From assembly GCA_002798275.1 (NCBI GenBank), contig NWQR01000004.1:62001-126000 (forward strand): DNA of 64,000 nt. Direction: 5' to 3'. Origin of the DNA: Lysobacteraceae bacterium NML08-0793. GTDB lineage: Bacteria > Pseudomonadota > Gammaproteobacteria > Xanthomonadales > Xanthomonadaceae. Of this stretch, positions 25,137-35,440 are shown piece by piece (position 1 is the stretch's first letter; each line of letters starts with the position of its first letter). The position numbers and the translations under genes were made by a program. Under the pieces are notes generated by a model. The model was not told where the DNA came from. It made no database searches and saw only the letters and a program-made list of their open reading frames with translations.

Positions 25137-25332
25137 CTGGGCGACCTCGAAACACCTGCCGCCATTGTGGCACTTGCCGCTGCACTTTCCCTTTCGACTT
25201 TGGGCCAACAAGGATGCAGGTGTTCGGCGTAGCTGGTTTAGAAGCCTTGCAGCAACCCTGCCTGACACCCTGACAGGATGTGCAGGTTTAGCGCCTTGAA
25301 TACAATCACCGCAAGACCCGAGCCCAAGCGCC

Positions 25333-26472
25333 ATGATCATCTCCTCGCCCGCCGACTTCCGCGCCGCCGCCCAAAAACGCCTGCCGCCTTTTTTGTTCCA
25401 CTACATCGACGGCGGTGCGTATGTAGAAAAAACCCTGCGCCGCAACGTCGAAGACCTGGCCGACATCGCCCTGCGCCAGCGCGTGCTGAAGGACATGAGC
25501 CAGCTCGACACCAGCATCGAGCTTTTTGGCGAAAAGCTCTCCATCCCCGTCACCCTTGCGCCCGTGGGGCTGACCGGCATGTACGCACGCCGTGGCGAAG
25601 TGCAGGCGGCGATGGCTGCGGACAAAAAAGGCATCCCGTTTTGCATGTCCAGCGTCTCGGTCTGCCCGATTGAAGAAGTCGCGCCCAAGCTCAGCCGCCC
25701 CATGTGGTTCCAGCTCTATGTGCTGAAAGACCGCGGCTTCATGCAAAACGCGCTGGAGCGCGCGCAGGCCGCCGGTTGCTCCACGCTGGTGTTCACCGTG
25801 GACATGCCCGTGCCCGGCGCACGCTACCGCGACATGCATTCGGGCATGAGTGGCCCCAATGCCGCCCTGCGCCGCTACCTGCAAGCGGCGATGCACCCGC
25901 ACTGGGCGTGGCATGTGGGCGTAAACGGTCGCCCGCATGACCTTGGCAACATCTCCACCTACATGGGCAAGGTGATCGGGCTGGAGGACTACATCGGCTA
26001 TCTCGGCGCGAACTTCGACCCCTCCATCTCCTGGAAAGACCTAGAGTGGATCCGCGACTTCTGGAAAGGGCCGATGCTCATCAAGGGCATCCTCGACCCC
26101 GAGGACGCCAAGGACGCCCTGCGCTTTGGCGCCGACGGCATCATCGTCTCCAACCACGGCGGGCGCCAGTTGGACGGCGTGCTCTCCACCGCGCGGGCGC
26201 TGCCGCCGATTGCCGATGCGGTCAAGGGTCAGCTCAAGATTCTGGTGGACTCGGGCATCCGCAACGGCCTAGATGTAGTGCGTATGCTCGCCCTAGGTGC
26301 CGACTGCACCATGATTGGCCGCGCCTATATCTATGCGCTGGCCGCCGCCGGTGGCGCGGGCGTTACGCAGGTGCTGGATTTGTTCGAGAAAGAAATGCGC
26401 GTGGCCATGACCCTCACCAGCGTCAACAAGGTCAGCGACATAAACCGCACGTTGTTGGCAACCGCTGTCTAA
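25333..26472 (+). CDS. lldD: FMN-dependent L-lactate dehydrogenase
   Basis: This 379-residue alpha-hydroxy-acid oxidase has the typical LldD start [14 protein letters not shown] and the active-site signature [10 protein letters not shown] (His275). FMN-contacting stretches such as [24 protein letters not shown] and [16 protein letters not shown] are present. LldD oxidises L-lactate to pyruvate at the cytoplasmic face of the membrane and passes electrons to ubiquinone. No lldR regulator or lldP permease is adjacent. A symporter-fused sensor kinase gene follows on the same strand after 174 bases. Confidence 0.93.
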   Translation: MIISSPADFRAAAQKRLPPFLFHYIDGGAYVEKTLRRNVEDLADIALRQRVLKDMSQLDTSIELFGEKLSIPVTLAPVGLTGMYARRGEVQAAMAADKKGIPFCMSSVSVCPIEEVAPKLSRPMWFQLYVLKDRGFMQNALERAQAAGCSTLVFTVDMPVPGARYRDMHSGMSGPNAALRRYLQAAMHPHWAWHVGVNGRPHDLGNISTYMGKVIGLEDYIGYLGANFDPSISWKDLEWIRDFWKGPMLIKGILDPEDAKDALRFGADGIIVSNHGGRQLDGVLSTARALPPIADAVKGQLKILVDSGIRNGLDVVRMLALGADCTMIGRAYIYALAAAGGAGVTQVLDLFEKEMRVAMTLTSVNKVSDINRTLLATAV

Positions 26473-26646
26473 GCGCCTGTTTGCGCGCTCTTTCTTTCCA
26501 ATGCCGGTGGACTTGCAAGGGCGGCAGAGGCAAATCAGCCCGTCTTGGCTGTGCGGTATGCCGTGCTGCCGGTCGGCCTTTCGACTTTGAGCCTATTCCG
26601 GTGGCCGCAGGCTTTACACTCGCGCCGAAGCACACAAGGCGGGCGC

Positions 26647-29600
26647 ATGTTTTCCAACTGGACTCTGCTGCTGATTTCCGGCGTCTATGTCGGGCTGTTG
26701 TTCATCATCGCCATCCACGGCGAGCGCAGGCCGCTGCCCGAGCGTCATCGCCATTGGCAGCCGGTCATCTATGCGCTGGCACTGGCGGTGTATTGCTCCT
26801 CATGGACGTTTTACGGTGCGGTCGGCACCGCCGCGCGCAGCGATCTTGGCTTTTTGCCGATTTATCTGGGGCCGATACTGATGCTGCTGTTTGGCTGGAA
26901 GCTGATGGAACGGGTGGTTCGCATCAGCCAGGAGCAGCGTATTGTTTCCATTGCCGATTTTCTTTCTTCGCGCTATGGCCGCATGCCGGGGCTGGCCGCA
27001 TTGGTCACATTGCTGGCACTAGTGGCGGCCATTCCCTATCTCAGCCTGCAATACACGGCGGTGGCGATGAGTGTGGAAGTGCTGGCGGCACTGCCCGAGC
27101 GCCCTAGCCTGCTGGCAGACCCGGCACTGTATGTGGCGTTGATACTGGCGCTGTTTGCGATTTTGTTCGGCACCCGCCGCACCGATGCCACCGAGCATCA
27201 TCGCGGCCTAGTGCTGGCCGTGGCGATGGAATCACTGGTGAAGCTGATGGCCTTCACCGCGCTGGGACTGTTTGCCATCTGGCATCTGCCCGGCAGCGGC
27301 AATGTCCCAGCGCGCATCGTGCATGCCGGGCAGACCGTGCTGACCCAGGGCTGGCCGGGCAGTGTGGTCGCGCAGACCCTGATTGCAGCCCTGGCCATTC
27401 TTTGCCTGCCACGGCAGTTTCATGTGGCGGTGGTGGAATGCCAAGATGTGGCCGACATGCGCCCGGCGCGCTGGCTGTTTGGCGGTTATTTGTTGCTGTT
27501 TTCACTGCTGGTGCTGCCCATCGGCCTTGCCAGCACTGCACTTTTTTCCGGCCACAACATCGCACCGGACAGTTATGTGCTGGCGCTGCCGATGTATTTC
27601 GACAACGAAACTTTGGCGCTGGCGGTATTTTTGGGTGGTTTTTCCGCCGCCACCGGGATGGTTCTCATGGCCAGCATCACGCTGGCCACCATGGTCAGCA
27701 ATGACCTGGTGATGCCGGTGCTTCTACGCCTGCGCGGTCATCGCGTGGCGCGTGCGGCCATCAACCGCGAAGTGCTGTGGGTGCGCCGCATCGCCATCCT
27801 GATGCTGGCCATGCTGGGGGTTGCCTATCATCGCGCGGTTCAGGGGCATGGCAGCCTGGCCGAATACGGGCTTTTGGCCTTTGCCGCCGTGGCGCAGTTT
27901 GCCCCGGCACTGATTGGCGGCCTGCTCTGGCGCGGTGCCAGTCGTTACGGTGCCATCGCTGGCACACTCACTGGCGCGCTGATTTGGGCCTATACGCTGT
28001 TTCTTCCCTCGCTGGTACACAGCGGCTGGCTGGGCTGGCAGCACTGGCTTGAAGCCGGGCCGTTCGGCATCCACTGGCTGCGCCCGGAGCAGCTGTTCGC
28101 GCTATCGGGCTGGGACAAGCTCACCCACGGCGTGTTCTGGTCGCTGCTGGCCAATATCGGCGTGTTTTTGCTGGTTTCGATGCGCTGGCGGCCACGGTTG
28201 CGCGAGTATCTTCTGGCCGGCAGCTTTCTCGACCCACACGACCGGCGCGAATCGCCCGTAGGCACCGGCTGGGCGGGCAATCTTTTCGGCAGCGACCTTT
28301 TGGCACTGGCCGAACGTATCGTCGGCGAGCGCACCGCCCGACGCGCGTTTGCCGACTATCACCGCAGCCAAAACCGCCATTGGGAGCCGGAAGCCAACGC
28401 CGACCGCGCCCTGATGCAGTTCACCGAACGCTTGCTGGCATCGGCCATCGGCGCCGACTCCGCCCGCCTGACCCTGACCAGCGCATTGCGCGGTGCCGGC
28501 CTTGAGCTGGGCGAAGTGGTCAATCTGCTCGACCACGCCGGGCAAGAAATGCGCTTCAACCGTGAAATCCTCACCACCACGCTGGAAAACATCTCGCAGG
28601 CGGTCAGTGTCGTCGATGCCGAGCTGCGCCTGGTTACTTGGAACCAGCAATACCAGCAAATGTTCGACTATCCCGACCATCTGCTGCATGTGGGACGTCC
28701 CATCGCCGATCTGATTCGCTGGAATGCCGAACATGGCGAAATGGGCGAAGGCGATGCCGAAACCTTCATCCAGCGCCGCATTGCTCATCTGGCTGCCGGC
28801 ACAGCGCATGTATTCGAGCGCACCCGCGCCAGTGGTCAGGTCATCGAAATGCGCGGCCGAGCACTGCCGGGCGGCGGCTATGTCACCACTTTCAGCGACA
28901 TCACCGCCTACAAACAGGCCGAACATGCCCTGCGCGAAGCCAATGAAACGCTGGAGCAGCGCGTGGAGCAGCGCACCCGCGAAGCCGAAGCCGCGCAACA
29001 ATCCAAAACGCGCTTTCTGGCCGCGGTCAGCCACGACCTGCTGCAACCGCTAAACGCGGCACGACTATTCACCAGCGCCCTGCGCGAAAGCCCGGACATG
29101 GCCGAGCAGCAACGTCTTGCCGGGCGCGTGGATGCCTCGTTGCGGGCCGCAGAAGACTTGCTGGATGGGCTTTTGGATATTTCCCGTCTGGATGCCAACG
29201 AGCTGAAGCCCGATGTGCAGCCTCTGGATGCGGCCGAACTATTGCAGGAGTTGGCGCACCAATACGCGCCGATTGCCCACAAGCGCGGCCTGCAATTGCG
29301 GGTATTTGCCGCAGAAAAGACCTTTGTCCAAAGCGACCGCCGCCTGTTGCGCCGCGCCCTGCAAAACTTCATCGCCAATGCCATGCGCTATACCCGCAGC
29401 GGTGGCGTGCTGCTGACGGCTCGAAAACGCGGCGAGGACATCGTGCTGCAAGTCTGGGATACCGGCGTTGGTATCCATACCCATCATATGCAGCAAATCT
29501 TCGAGGAGTTCCGCCGCTTCGCCCAGCCCGGACAAGGCGAGCGCGGCTTGGGGCTTGGCCTGTCCATCTGTCAGCGCATCGCCCGCACCCTGGATCATCC

Positions 29601-30075
29601 ACTGGAAGTGCACTCACGCATCGGCCACGGCAGCCTGTTTGCCATCCGCGTGCCGCGTGCCGAGCCAATCCCGCCTCTGCCAACGACCATTCCCGCCACG
29701 GCCAGCGGCCTTGTCGGCCTGAAAGTGCTTTCCGTGGACAACGACCCGGATATTCTCGATGGTATGCGCGCACTTTTGGCGCGCTGGCAGGTAGATGTAG
29801 CTTGTGCGGCCAGCGTGGACGATGCTCTGACCGTCCAGGCTCGCCATCAGCCCGATGTGCTGCTGGTCGATTACCACCTGCATGACCGCATCGATGGTCT
29901 GGCGCTGATTGCCCTGCTGCGCGAAGCCGCAGGCCGCCCGCTGCCCGCCGTGCTGCTGACCGGCGATGGCAGTGCGCCGGTCAAACACGGTGCCCGCAGC
30001 AGCGGCGTCACCTTGTTGACCAAGCCCCTCAAACCCGCATCACTGCGCGCCTTTCTTGCTGCACAGCGCGGCTAA
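26647..30075 (+). CDS. Sodium/solute-symporter-fused hybrid sensor histidine kinase
   Basis: The ATG at 26647 gives 1142 residues. Residues 1-500 form a 12-13-helix transporter-like module of the sodium:solute symporter family. A PAS domain (about 655-760) and a short coiled coil follow. The HisKA phospho-acceptor is His796 (VSHDLLQPLN). The ATPase domain has an N-box (NFIANAMRY), G1 (DTGVGI) and G2 (GLGLGLSI). A receiver domain has VDNDPD, phospho-acceptor Asp1075 (LLVDYHL) and a Lys in LLTKPL. Proteins of this layout, such as CbrA and ErcS-like kinases, link uptake or sensing of a solute to carbon or redox control. The ligand is unknown; lldD lies just upstream. Confidence 0.92.
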   Translation: MFSNWTLLLISGVYVGLLFIIAIHGERRPLPERHRHWQPVIYALALAVYCSSWTFYGAVGTAARSDLGFLPIYLGPILMLLFGWKLMERVVRISQEQRIVSIADFLSSRYGRMPGLAALVTLLALVAAIPYLSLQYTAVAMSVEVLAALPERPSLLADPALYVALILALFAILFGTRRTDATEHHRGLVLAVAMESLVKLMAFTALGLFAIWHLPGSGNVPARIVHAGQTVLTQGWPGSVVAQTLIAALAILCLPRQFHVAVVECQDVADMRPARWLFGGYLLLFSLLVLPIGLASTALFSGHNIAPDSYVLALPMYFDNETLALAVFLGGFSAATGMVLMASITLATMVSNDLVMPVLLRLRGHRVARAAINREVLWVRRIAILMLAMLGVAYHRAVQGHGSLAEYGLLAFAAVAQFAPALIGGLLWRGASRYGAIAGTLTGALIWAYTLFLPSLVHSGWLGWQHWLEAGPFGIHWLRPEQLFALSGWDKLTHGVFWSLLANIGVFLLVSMRWRPRLREYLLAGSFLDPHDRRESPVGTGWAGNLFGSDLLALAERIVGERTARRAFADYHRSQNRHWEPEANADRALMQFTERLLASAIGADSARLTLTSALRGAGLELGEVVNLLDHAGQEMRFNREILTTTLENISQAVSVVDAELRLVTWNQQYQQMFDYPDHLLHVGRPIADLIRWNAEHGEMGEGDAETFIQRRIAHLAAGTAHVFERTRASGQVIEMRGRALPGGGYVTTFSDITAYKQAEHALREANETLEQRVEQRTREAEAAQQSKTRFLAAVSHDLLQPLNAARLFTSALRESPDMAEQQRLAGRVDASLRAAEDLLDGLLDISRLDANELKPDVQPLDAAELLQELAHQYAPIAHKRGLQLRVFAAEKTFVQSDRRLLRRALQNFIANAMRYTRSGGVLLTARKRGEDIVLQVWDTGVGIHTHHMQQIFEEFRRFAQPGQGERGLGLGLSICQRIARTLDHPLEVHSRIGHGSLFAIRVPRAEPIPPLPTTIPATASGLVGLKVLSVDNDPDILDGMRALLARWQVDVACAASVDDALTVQARHQPDVLLVDYHLHDRIDGLALIALLREAAGRPLPAVLLTGDGSAPVKHGARSSGVTLLTKPLKPASLRAFLAAQRG

Positions 30076-30117
30076 GGGAGTTTCCAAGTTTCTTCATTGC
30101 CCCATGCCACAAATGCT

Positions 30118-30585
30118 CTAGCGCTCCAAGTTGGCGTAGCTTTCACAGCCAAGCCACTCTCCCGCAGCGCAGGCTCTGAGATAAAGTTCTTTGGCGCGCG
30201 CGTAGTTTTGTTCTACGCCCTGGCCTTTTTCATACATCAATCCCAAGGCATTCAACGCCAAGCCATCCCCTTGCTGCGCAGCACGCGCAAACCATTTTCC
30301 GGCTTCCGCATAACTGTGCCGAACGCCATGACCATATACGTACATCATGCCAAGACTGAATTGCGCATCCGGGTGTCCTTGTTCGGCTGCACGCGCCCAC
30401 CACTGATTTGCTTTCGTATAGTCCTGATGTACGCCGTCCCCCCTGTAATACATGGCGCCGAGCTTATTTTGAGCCTCGGTATCTCCTTGCTCTGCTTTTT
30501 GCATCAATTCCGATGGTTGCTGCACGCAGGCTTGCAAAACTCCAAGAACGATGGCAAGACAAAAATACAACCGTATCCGACGCAT
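30118..30585 (-). CDS. Sel1-repeat lipoprotein
   Basis: This 155-residue protein has a lipoprotein-like signal (LGVLQAC, Cys20) followed by three Sel1-like repeats of 36 residues (for example AQNKLGAMYYRGDGV and AQFSLGMMYVYGHGV). Sel1 repeats form short helical solenoids used for protein contacts, and secreted members often act in envelope stress or signalling. The gene stands alone; the neighbouring hybrid kinase gene ends 42 bases away on the other strand. No partner can be read from the context. Confidence 0.85.
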   Translation of the reverse strand: MRRIRLYFCLAIVLGVLQACVQQPSELMQKAEQGDTEAQNKLGAMYYRGDGVHQDYTKANQWWARAAEQGHPDAQFSLGMMYVYGHGVRHSYAEAGKWFARAAQQGDGLALNALGLMYEKGQGVEQNYARAKELYLRACAAGEWLGCESYANLER

Positions 30586-30721
30586 GGATTTTTCCGCTTG
30601 GTGAACGGCAGAGTATAGCCAGTGCTACATATCAACCCTGTTGGTGATATGCAGAGCCAATGACCCAGAACCTCCGAATTTGTATGAGCCTTCAGGCTAC
30701 GCACACGGCCAAGATGGCGAC

Positions 30722-31207
30722 TCACCCCGCTAGGGCTTGTTCGATAGCGCTTGTCAGGCTTTCCGGTTTGTCTTGCGGGGCAAAACGGCGCAAAACCTGA
30801 CCATCACGACCGATAAGAAACTTGGTGAAGTTCCATTTGATCGCCTGGATGCCCAGCACGCCCGGCGCCTCGCTTTTCAACCATGCAAACAGCGGGTGAG
30901 CCTCATCGCCATTGACGTTGACTTTCGCCATCATCGGAAAGCTGACACCGTAGTTCCGCTCGCAAAACTGCGCGATTTCGGCATCTGGTTTCGGGTCTTG
31001 TCCGCCAAACTGGTTGCAAGGGAAACCCAGCACCACCAGACCTTGGCTTTGGTATTGCGCCGATAGCGCCTGCAAGCCTTGGAGCTGCGGGGTAAAACCG
31101 CATGCGCTGGCGGTGTTGACCACCAGCAATACTTTTCCGCGCAGCGCGGCAAGCGCAAACGGCTTGCCGTCAATCGTGGTGGCAGCAAAATCAAAAGCAC
31201 AGGTCAT
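30722..31207 (-). CDS. Glutathione peroxidase family protein
   Basis: The start at 31207 (MTCAFDFAATTIDG) gives 161 residues, the normal bacterial length; the longer frame to 31315 adds an unlikely leader. The peroxidatic residue is Cys36 (NTASACGFT), with the GFPCNQFGGQ block carrying the conserved Gln and the KWNFTKFL block carrying the Trp and Asn of the catalytic tetrad. Bacterial Cys-type members usually use thioredoxin rather than glutathione to reduce peroxides. There is no signal peptide, so the enzyme is probably cytosolic. Confidence 0.92.
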   Translation of the reverse strand: MTCAFDFAATTIDGKPFALAALRGKVLLVVNTASACGFTPQLQGLQALSAQYQSQGLVVLGFPCNQFGGQDPKPDAEIAQFCERNYGVSFPMMAKVNVNGDEAHPLFAWLKSEAPGVLGIQAIKWNFTKFLIGRDGQVLRRFAPQDKPESLTSAIEQALAG

Positions 31208-31315
31208 AGCAGATACCCGTTGACAAACTCGAGACAAAACACAGGCGGCCATTGTCAACGCCATGCCTGTCGCGGTAAACCCACTTTGCGTACAGACACA
31301 AATCGCAATACCCAC

Positions 31316-32101
31316 CTACCCCAACAATTGCTGCAATCGGGTTTTGAGTTGCAGACCATGCTGGCGCAGGTAGTCGCGCTCATCGCGCCAGGCGGGGAAA
31401 CGCTGTTCCACTTGCTGCCAGAATGCGGGGGAATGATTGTGATGAATCAGATGGCACAGCTCATGTACCAGCACATATTCAAAGGCACTTGGGCGGGCAA
31501 GAATCAATGCCAAATCCAGCACCAGAGTGCCGTTCCACGACAATGAGCCCCAGCGCGAGCGAGTACGCTTGAGCTGGATGCATGAAGGTGCTTTGGGCAG
31601 TCCCTCGCGGTAGCGCGGCAGCCAATGCGCAACATCGGTGCGCGCCTTCGCTTCGTAAAAATCACGCAATGCGCGCCGGATGGCGGGACTGGCTCCCTGC
31701 CCTTGCAAAGCCTCCAGCCCGCGCACCTCGAAATACACGCCATCGGGCTGTTGTTGCAGTCGGGTAATCCGTCCGGACTGCCAGTGCAGCGGGCATTCTT
31801 CGCCCCGTAATGGCAGGCCGCTGGTTTGGCCGATACGCAATTCGGGCGCATATGCCGCCTGCAAATGGTGTAGCTGCTGCGCCAGCCAGGCGCGATGCTG
31901 GTGCAGAAAATCCAGCGCCTGTTCCAAGTTGCCGCGTGTGGGCAAAGTAAGACGCGCACCGCGCTCATCAAGGCTGAGCTTGACCCGTCGCGCCTGTGCA
32001 TGGCGCTTGATGGCCACCTGTATTTCGCGGCCATCGGGCAGCAGCAGCGCGACATGCTCGGGCGTGGCGCGCAGCACTGCCGCAAGCCCGTGGCGCTTCA
32101 T
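31316..32101 (-). CDS. YgjP-like zinc metallopeptidase (DUF45)
   Basis: The ATG at 32101 gives 261 residues; the open frame extends to a TTG at 32116. The metal site is HELCH (213-217), with a further His at 224 in HHNHSPAFW, matching the YgjP/WLM-related DUF45 family. The central RTRSRWGSLSWNGTLVLD region is also characteristic. Members are predicted metal-dependent peptidases or DNA-associated proteins without a firm substrate. The gene begins 12 bases after the rdgC stop on the same strand, so an operon is likely. Confidence 0.88.
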   Translation of the reverse strand: MKRHGLAAVLRATPEHVALLLPDGREIQVAIKRHAQARRVKLSLDERGARLTLPTRGNLEQALDFLHQHRAWLAQQLHHLQAAYAPELRIGQTSGLPLRGEECPLHWQSGRITRLQQQPDGVYFEVRGLEALQGQGASPAIRRALRDFYEAKARTDVAHWLPRYREGLPKAPSCIQLKRTRSRWGSLSWNGTLVLDLALILARPSAFEYVLVHELCHLIHHNHSPAFWQQVEQRFPAWRDERDYLRQHGLQLKTRLQQLLG

Positions 32102-32112
32102 GGCGCTGCTGG

Positions 32113-33030
32113 TCAATCGGCGGCACTCAATTTCAACGCATCCTCAAGCACGGCAAAAAGCCGCTTGAACTCTCCCGCCATCAGGGCAAAACGCGCATCC
32201 AGCTCGGCGCGCATGTCATCGTTTTCGCTGCCTTCAAGCTGGTCAATGGCGCCATCGAGCAGTTTGAATTTGCGCACCACCACATCCTCACCCAGCACAA
32301 AGCTCAGATGATCATCCAAGCTCAAGGCCAGCCGGCTCACCTGTTTGCCGGCTTGCAGATGGGTGTCGATTTCCTCACCGGCCAGCTCCATGCGCTGCAC
32401 CTTCACCACCGCGCCGGTATCGGCCGGGTCACGCATTTCGCATTCGTCGCCCAGCAACAAGCCATCAGGCAGCGCGTCCCCGGCCACCCAGCCGGTCATG
32501 ACGGCACGCGGCGCGATTTCGGCATTGATCGGCAATGCCGGAAAGCTGCCCATGGCCTCGCGGATTTGCGACACCACCGCTTCTGCGGTTTTGCGTGATG
32601 AGGTATCCACCACCAGCACGCCGAGCTTCAAGTCCAGCAAGGCGTCGGTGCGGCTCGGACGCACGAAAGCACGCGGCAAAAGCTCGGTGATGAGGTCTTC
32701 CTTCATCTGCTTGCGCATCTTGCTGCCGGGGCGGCGGTCGTTTTTCTGCTCGAACTCGGCCAGCTTTTTCTGCAACAAGTCATTCACCACCGCACCGGGC
32801 AGGATTTTGTCCTCGCCCCCTAGGGTGAGCCAGATGCTGTCCTCGATGCGGTGTATCAGGGCGGCATCTTCTTCTTGTCCACGGCCAAACGGCGAAATAA
32901 AGCCGCGCGATGACAATTCCATCGCGCCAACGGGCTTCAATGCCACCTCGGCCAGCTGGGCTTCTAGGTTGGAAAAATCAAGATGGGTGGGAAAACGAAA
33001 CAGGGTGAGATTGCGAAAAAACATCGTCAT
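32113..33030 (-). CDS. rdgC: Recombination-associated protein RdgC
   Basis: This 305-residue protein has the RdgC length and landmarks: N-terminal FFRNLTLFRF, FISPFGR (near residue 45), VNDLLQKKLAEFEQKNDR (about 83-100) and a C-terminal acidic-aromatic region. RdgC forms a ring-shaped dimer that binds double-stranded DNA and limits RecA loading. Two ATG codons (33030 and 33024) are possible starts. ttcA lies 11 bases upstream on the same strand. Confidence 0.93.
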   Translation of the reverse strand: MTMFFRNLTLFRFPTHLDFSNLEAQLAEVALKPVGAMELSSRGFISPFGRGQEEDAALIHRIEDSIWLTLGGEDKILPGAVVNDLLQKKLAEFEQKNDRRPGSKMRKQMKEDLITELLPRAFVRPSRTDALLDLKLGVLVVDTSSRKTAEAVVSQIREAMGSFPALPINAEIAPRAVMTGWVAGDALPDGLLLGDECEMRDPADTGAVVKVQRMELAGEEIDTHLQAGKQVSRLALSLDDHLSFVLGEDVVVRKFKLLDGAIDQLEGSENDDMRAELDARFALMAGEFKRLFAVLEDALKLSAAD

Positions 33031-33041
33031 TCCAGAAAAAA

Positions 33042-33947
33042 TCAGCCGTGCGGCTTATCACCACCGGCAAGCCAGGCATGGGCATCGGGCAGTGCATCGC
33101 TGCGGCTGCCAAGCGCGAGAAAATCAAACAGCTTGCCGTCGGAAAGCTGCGAAGGGCGAATATCGGCCAGCGCCCGCGACATGGTTTCAATCCGACCGGG
33201 GGTTTCACGCTCCCACTGGCGCAGCATTTTTTTCACCTGTGCCCGTTGCAGGTTTTCCTGTGAGCCGCACAGGTTGCAGGGGATGATGGGAAAGCCCTTG
33301 TGCGCGGCATATTGCTCGATATCGGCCTCGGCCACATAGGCCAGTGGCCGAATCACCACATGCTTGCCGTCATCGGACAGCAGCTTTGGCGGCATGCCGG
33401 AGAGCTTGGCATGGAAAAACAGGTTCAGAAAAAAAGTGTTCACCAGATCATCGCGGTGGTGTCCGAGCGCAATCTTGGTAAAACCGTGTGCTTCGGCATA
33501 GGTGTACAGCGCGCCGCGCCGCAGCCGTGAGCACAGCGAACACATGGTCTTGCCTTCGGGAATCACCCGGCTCACCACCGAATAGGTGTCCTGTTCGATG
33601 ATGTGGTAATCCACGCCGATCGAAGCGAGATATTCGGGCAGGATGTGCTCGGGAAAGCCCGGCTGTTTCTGGTCGAGATTCACCGCCGTGATGGAAAAGC
33701 GCACCGGCGCTTTTTTTTGCAATTGCAGCAGCACATCCAGCAGGGTGTAACTGTCCTTGCCGCCGGACAGGCAAACCATCACCTTATCTCCGTCTTCGAT
33801 CATGCCGAAATCGGCAATCGCCTTGCCCACCTGGTGGCGCAGGCGTTTGGCGAGCTTATCGGCCTCGCGCTTGGCATGGCGGTTCGGCACCTGCGCGCTG
33901 GCGGGCGGCTCTTCGCTGGAAAGCAGTGTCAATGGAATGGCGTTCAT
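33042..33947 (-). CDS. ttcA: tRNA 2-thiocytidine synthetase TtcA
   Basis: The start at 33947 ([10 protein letters not shown]) gives 301 residues; the upstream extension of the frame is not supported. The PP-loop is SGGKDS (61-66). The two CXXC pairs that bind the Fe-S cluster are Cys136/Cys139 (CSLC) and Cys224/Cys227 (CNLC), as needed for TtcA. The enzyme thiolates cytidine 32 of certain tRNAs using ATP and a persulfide. It precedes rdgC by 11 bases, and the divergent adhP start lies about 110 bases away. Confidence 0.93.
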   Translation of the reverse strand: MNAIPLTLLSSEEPPASAQVPNRHAKREADKLAKRLRHQVGKAIADFGMIEDGDKVMVCLSGGKDSYTLLDVLLQLQKKAPVRFSITAVNLDQKQPGFPEHILPEYLASIGVDYHIIEQDTYSVVSRVIPEGKTMCSLCSRLRRGALYTYAEAHGFTKIALGHHRDDLVNTFFLNLFFHAKLSGMPPKLLSDDGKHVVIRPLAYVAEADIEQYAAHKGFPIIPCNLCGSQENLQRAQVKKMLRQWERETPGRIETMSRALADIRPSQLSDGKLFDFLALGSRSDALPDAHAWLAGGDKPHG

Positions 33948-34053
33948 CAGCCGCGCATTGTAGCTTGCCGCAAGGCAGCAACCGGATTGATTCTGCTCAA
34001 GCGCCGCAAAGCCGGAACTGGCATGGTGGAAGTCCGTTATGAGCCGGAGAACG

Positions 34054-35085
34054 ATGATGGACAAAACCATGAAAGCCGCCGTAGTACGCGCCTTTGACCA
34101 ACCGCTGATGATTGAAGAAGTTACCGTGCCCCGCCCCGGCCCCGGTCAGATTCTGGTCAAGGTGGAAGCCTGCGGGGTATGTCATACCGACCTGCACGCC
34201 GCCGAAGGCGACTGGCCGGTGAAGCCCAACCCGCCATTCATCCCCGGCCACGAGGGCGTGGGGCATGTTGTGGCTTTGGGCGAAGGCGTCAAGCATCTGC
34301 GCGAAGGCGACCGGGTGGGCATGCCTTGGCTGTATTCGGCCTGTGGCCACTGCGTGCATTGCCTTGGCGGCTGGGAAACACTGTGCGAGCAGCAACAGAA
34401 CACCGGCTATTCGGTCAATGGCAGTTTTGCTGAATACGTCGTGGCCGATGCCGCCTATGTCGGCCATTTGCCGAACAATATCGGCTTTGTGGAAATCGCC
34501 CCGGTATTGTGCGCAGGGGTTACCGTTTACAAGGGGCTGAAAGTTACCGATACCCGTCCGGGCGATTGGGTGGTGATTTCCGGCATCGGCGGCTTAGGGC
34601 ACATGGCAGTGCAATATGCCAAGGCGATGGGGCTGAACGTGGCCGCCGTGGATGTGGCCGATGACAAGCTGCGTCTGGCCGAACGCCTTGGCGCATCGGT
34701 TACGGTCAATGCCAGCCAGACCGATCCGGCGGCTTTCCTGAAAAAAGAAATCGGCGGCGCACACGGCGTACTGGTTACGGCGGTTTCCCGTCAGGCATTT
34801 GCACAGGCCACCGGCATGCTGCGTCGTGGCGGCACCATGTCGCTGGTCGGCCTGCCGCCGGGAGATTTCCCGCTGGACATCTTCGGCATGGTGCTAAACG
34901 GCATCACCGTCCGTGGCTCGATTGTCGGCACCCGGCTGGACTTGCAGGAATCGCTGGCGTTTGCCGCCGACGGCAAGGTCAAGGCCACCGTTGCCACCGA
35001 AAAGCTGGAAAACATCAACGATGTTTTTGCCCGCATGCATCGCGGTGAAATCGAAGGCCGCATCGTGCTGGACATGAATGCCTGA
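34054..35085 (+). CDS. adhP: Zinc-dependent alcohol dehydrogenase, AdhP type
   Basis: The tandem ATG at 34054/34057 follows a GGAG; the product has about 343 residues. The catalytic zinc site is built from Cys in [10 protein letters not shown], His-Glu in GHEGVGHV and a later Cys; the structural zinc lobe has [15 protein letters not shown] with four cysteines. The NAD fold shows [17 protein letters not shown]. The enzyme interconverts primary alcohols and aldehydes in the cytosol. It forms a single-gene unit, closed by a strong palindrome at 35093-35120. Confidence 0.92.
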   Translation: MMDKTMKAAVVRAFDQPLMIEEVTVPRPGPGQILVKVEACGVCHTDLHAAEGDWPVKPNPPFIPGHEGVGHVVALGEGVKHLREGDRVGMPWLYSACGHCVHCLGGWETLCEQQQNTGYSVNGSFAEYVVADAAYVGHLPNNIGFVEIAPVLCAGVTVYKGLKVTDTRPGDWVVISGIGGLGHMAVQYAKAMGLNVAAVDVADDKLRLAERLGASVTVNASQTDPAAFLKKEIGGAHGVLVTAVSRQAFAQATGMLRRGGTMSLVGLPPGDFPLDIFGMVLNGITVRGSIVGTRLDLQESLAFAADGKVKATVATEKLENINDVFARMHRGEIEGRIVLDMNA

Positions 35086-35092
35086 TGCCACC

Positions 35093-35120
35093 GACAGGCG
35101 AGGCATACGCCTCGCCTGTC
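35093..35120 (+). terminator. Perfect 12-base hairpin after adhP
   Basis: GACAGGCGAGGC pairs perfectly with GCCTCGCCTGTC around ATAC, seven bases after the stop codon. The following ATTTGTCTC is a poor T tract, so it may act as a terminator or as a 3' stabilising hairpin. Confidence 0.7.
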
Positions 35121-35184
35121 ATTTGTCTCGCCACTTTGCGCAAGCCCGGTGACGCCGACGGTAGTTTGCCGTTATGCTTTGGCC

Positions 35185-35391
35185 ATGCACGCGCTTGAAC
35201 CGGCTCATATCGCTCATCGCCTTGCCCAGCTGAAGCAGGAGCATCGTGATCTGGATGATGAAATCACCCTTCTGCATGCCAGCCAGCGACCCGATGAGCT
35301 GACCATCAAGCGCCTGAAAAAGCGCAAGCTGCAACTCAAGGACTGGATTGCCCAGCTGGAAAGCGCGTTAATCCCGGACGAGCCGGCATAA
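35185..35391 (+). CDS. YdcH/DUF465 family small protein
   Basis: The ATG at 35185 (MHALEPAHIAHRLAQL) gives 68 residues; the frame is open further upstream but the leader lacks family similarity. The protein is almost wholly helical and highly charged (LKQEHRDLDDEITLLH, IKRLKKRKLQLKDWI), the usual DUF465 pattern. Such proteins are widespread in Proteobacteria and have no settled function. A clean terminator lies 19 bases after the stop. Confidence 0.88.
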   Translation: MHALEPAHIAHRLAQLKQEHRDLDDEITLLHASQRPDELTIKRLKKRKLQLKDWIAQLESALIPDEPA

Positions 35392-35409
35392 GTGATCGAG
35401 CAAACTTCA

Positions 35410-35438
35410 CCCCGTCAGCAATGACGGGGTTTCTTTTT
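35410..35438 (+). terminator. Rho-independent terminator after the DUF465 gene
   Basis: CCCCGTCA pairs with TGACGGGG around GCAA, followed by TTTCTTTTTC. The convergent plsB gene ends two bases beyond, so it may serve only the plus strand. Confidence 0.88.
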
Positions 35439-35440
35439 CA

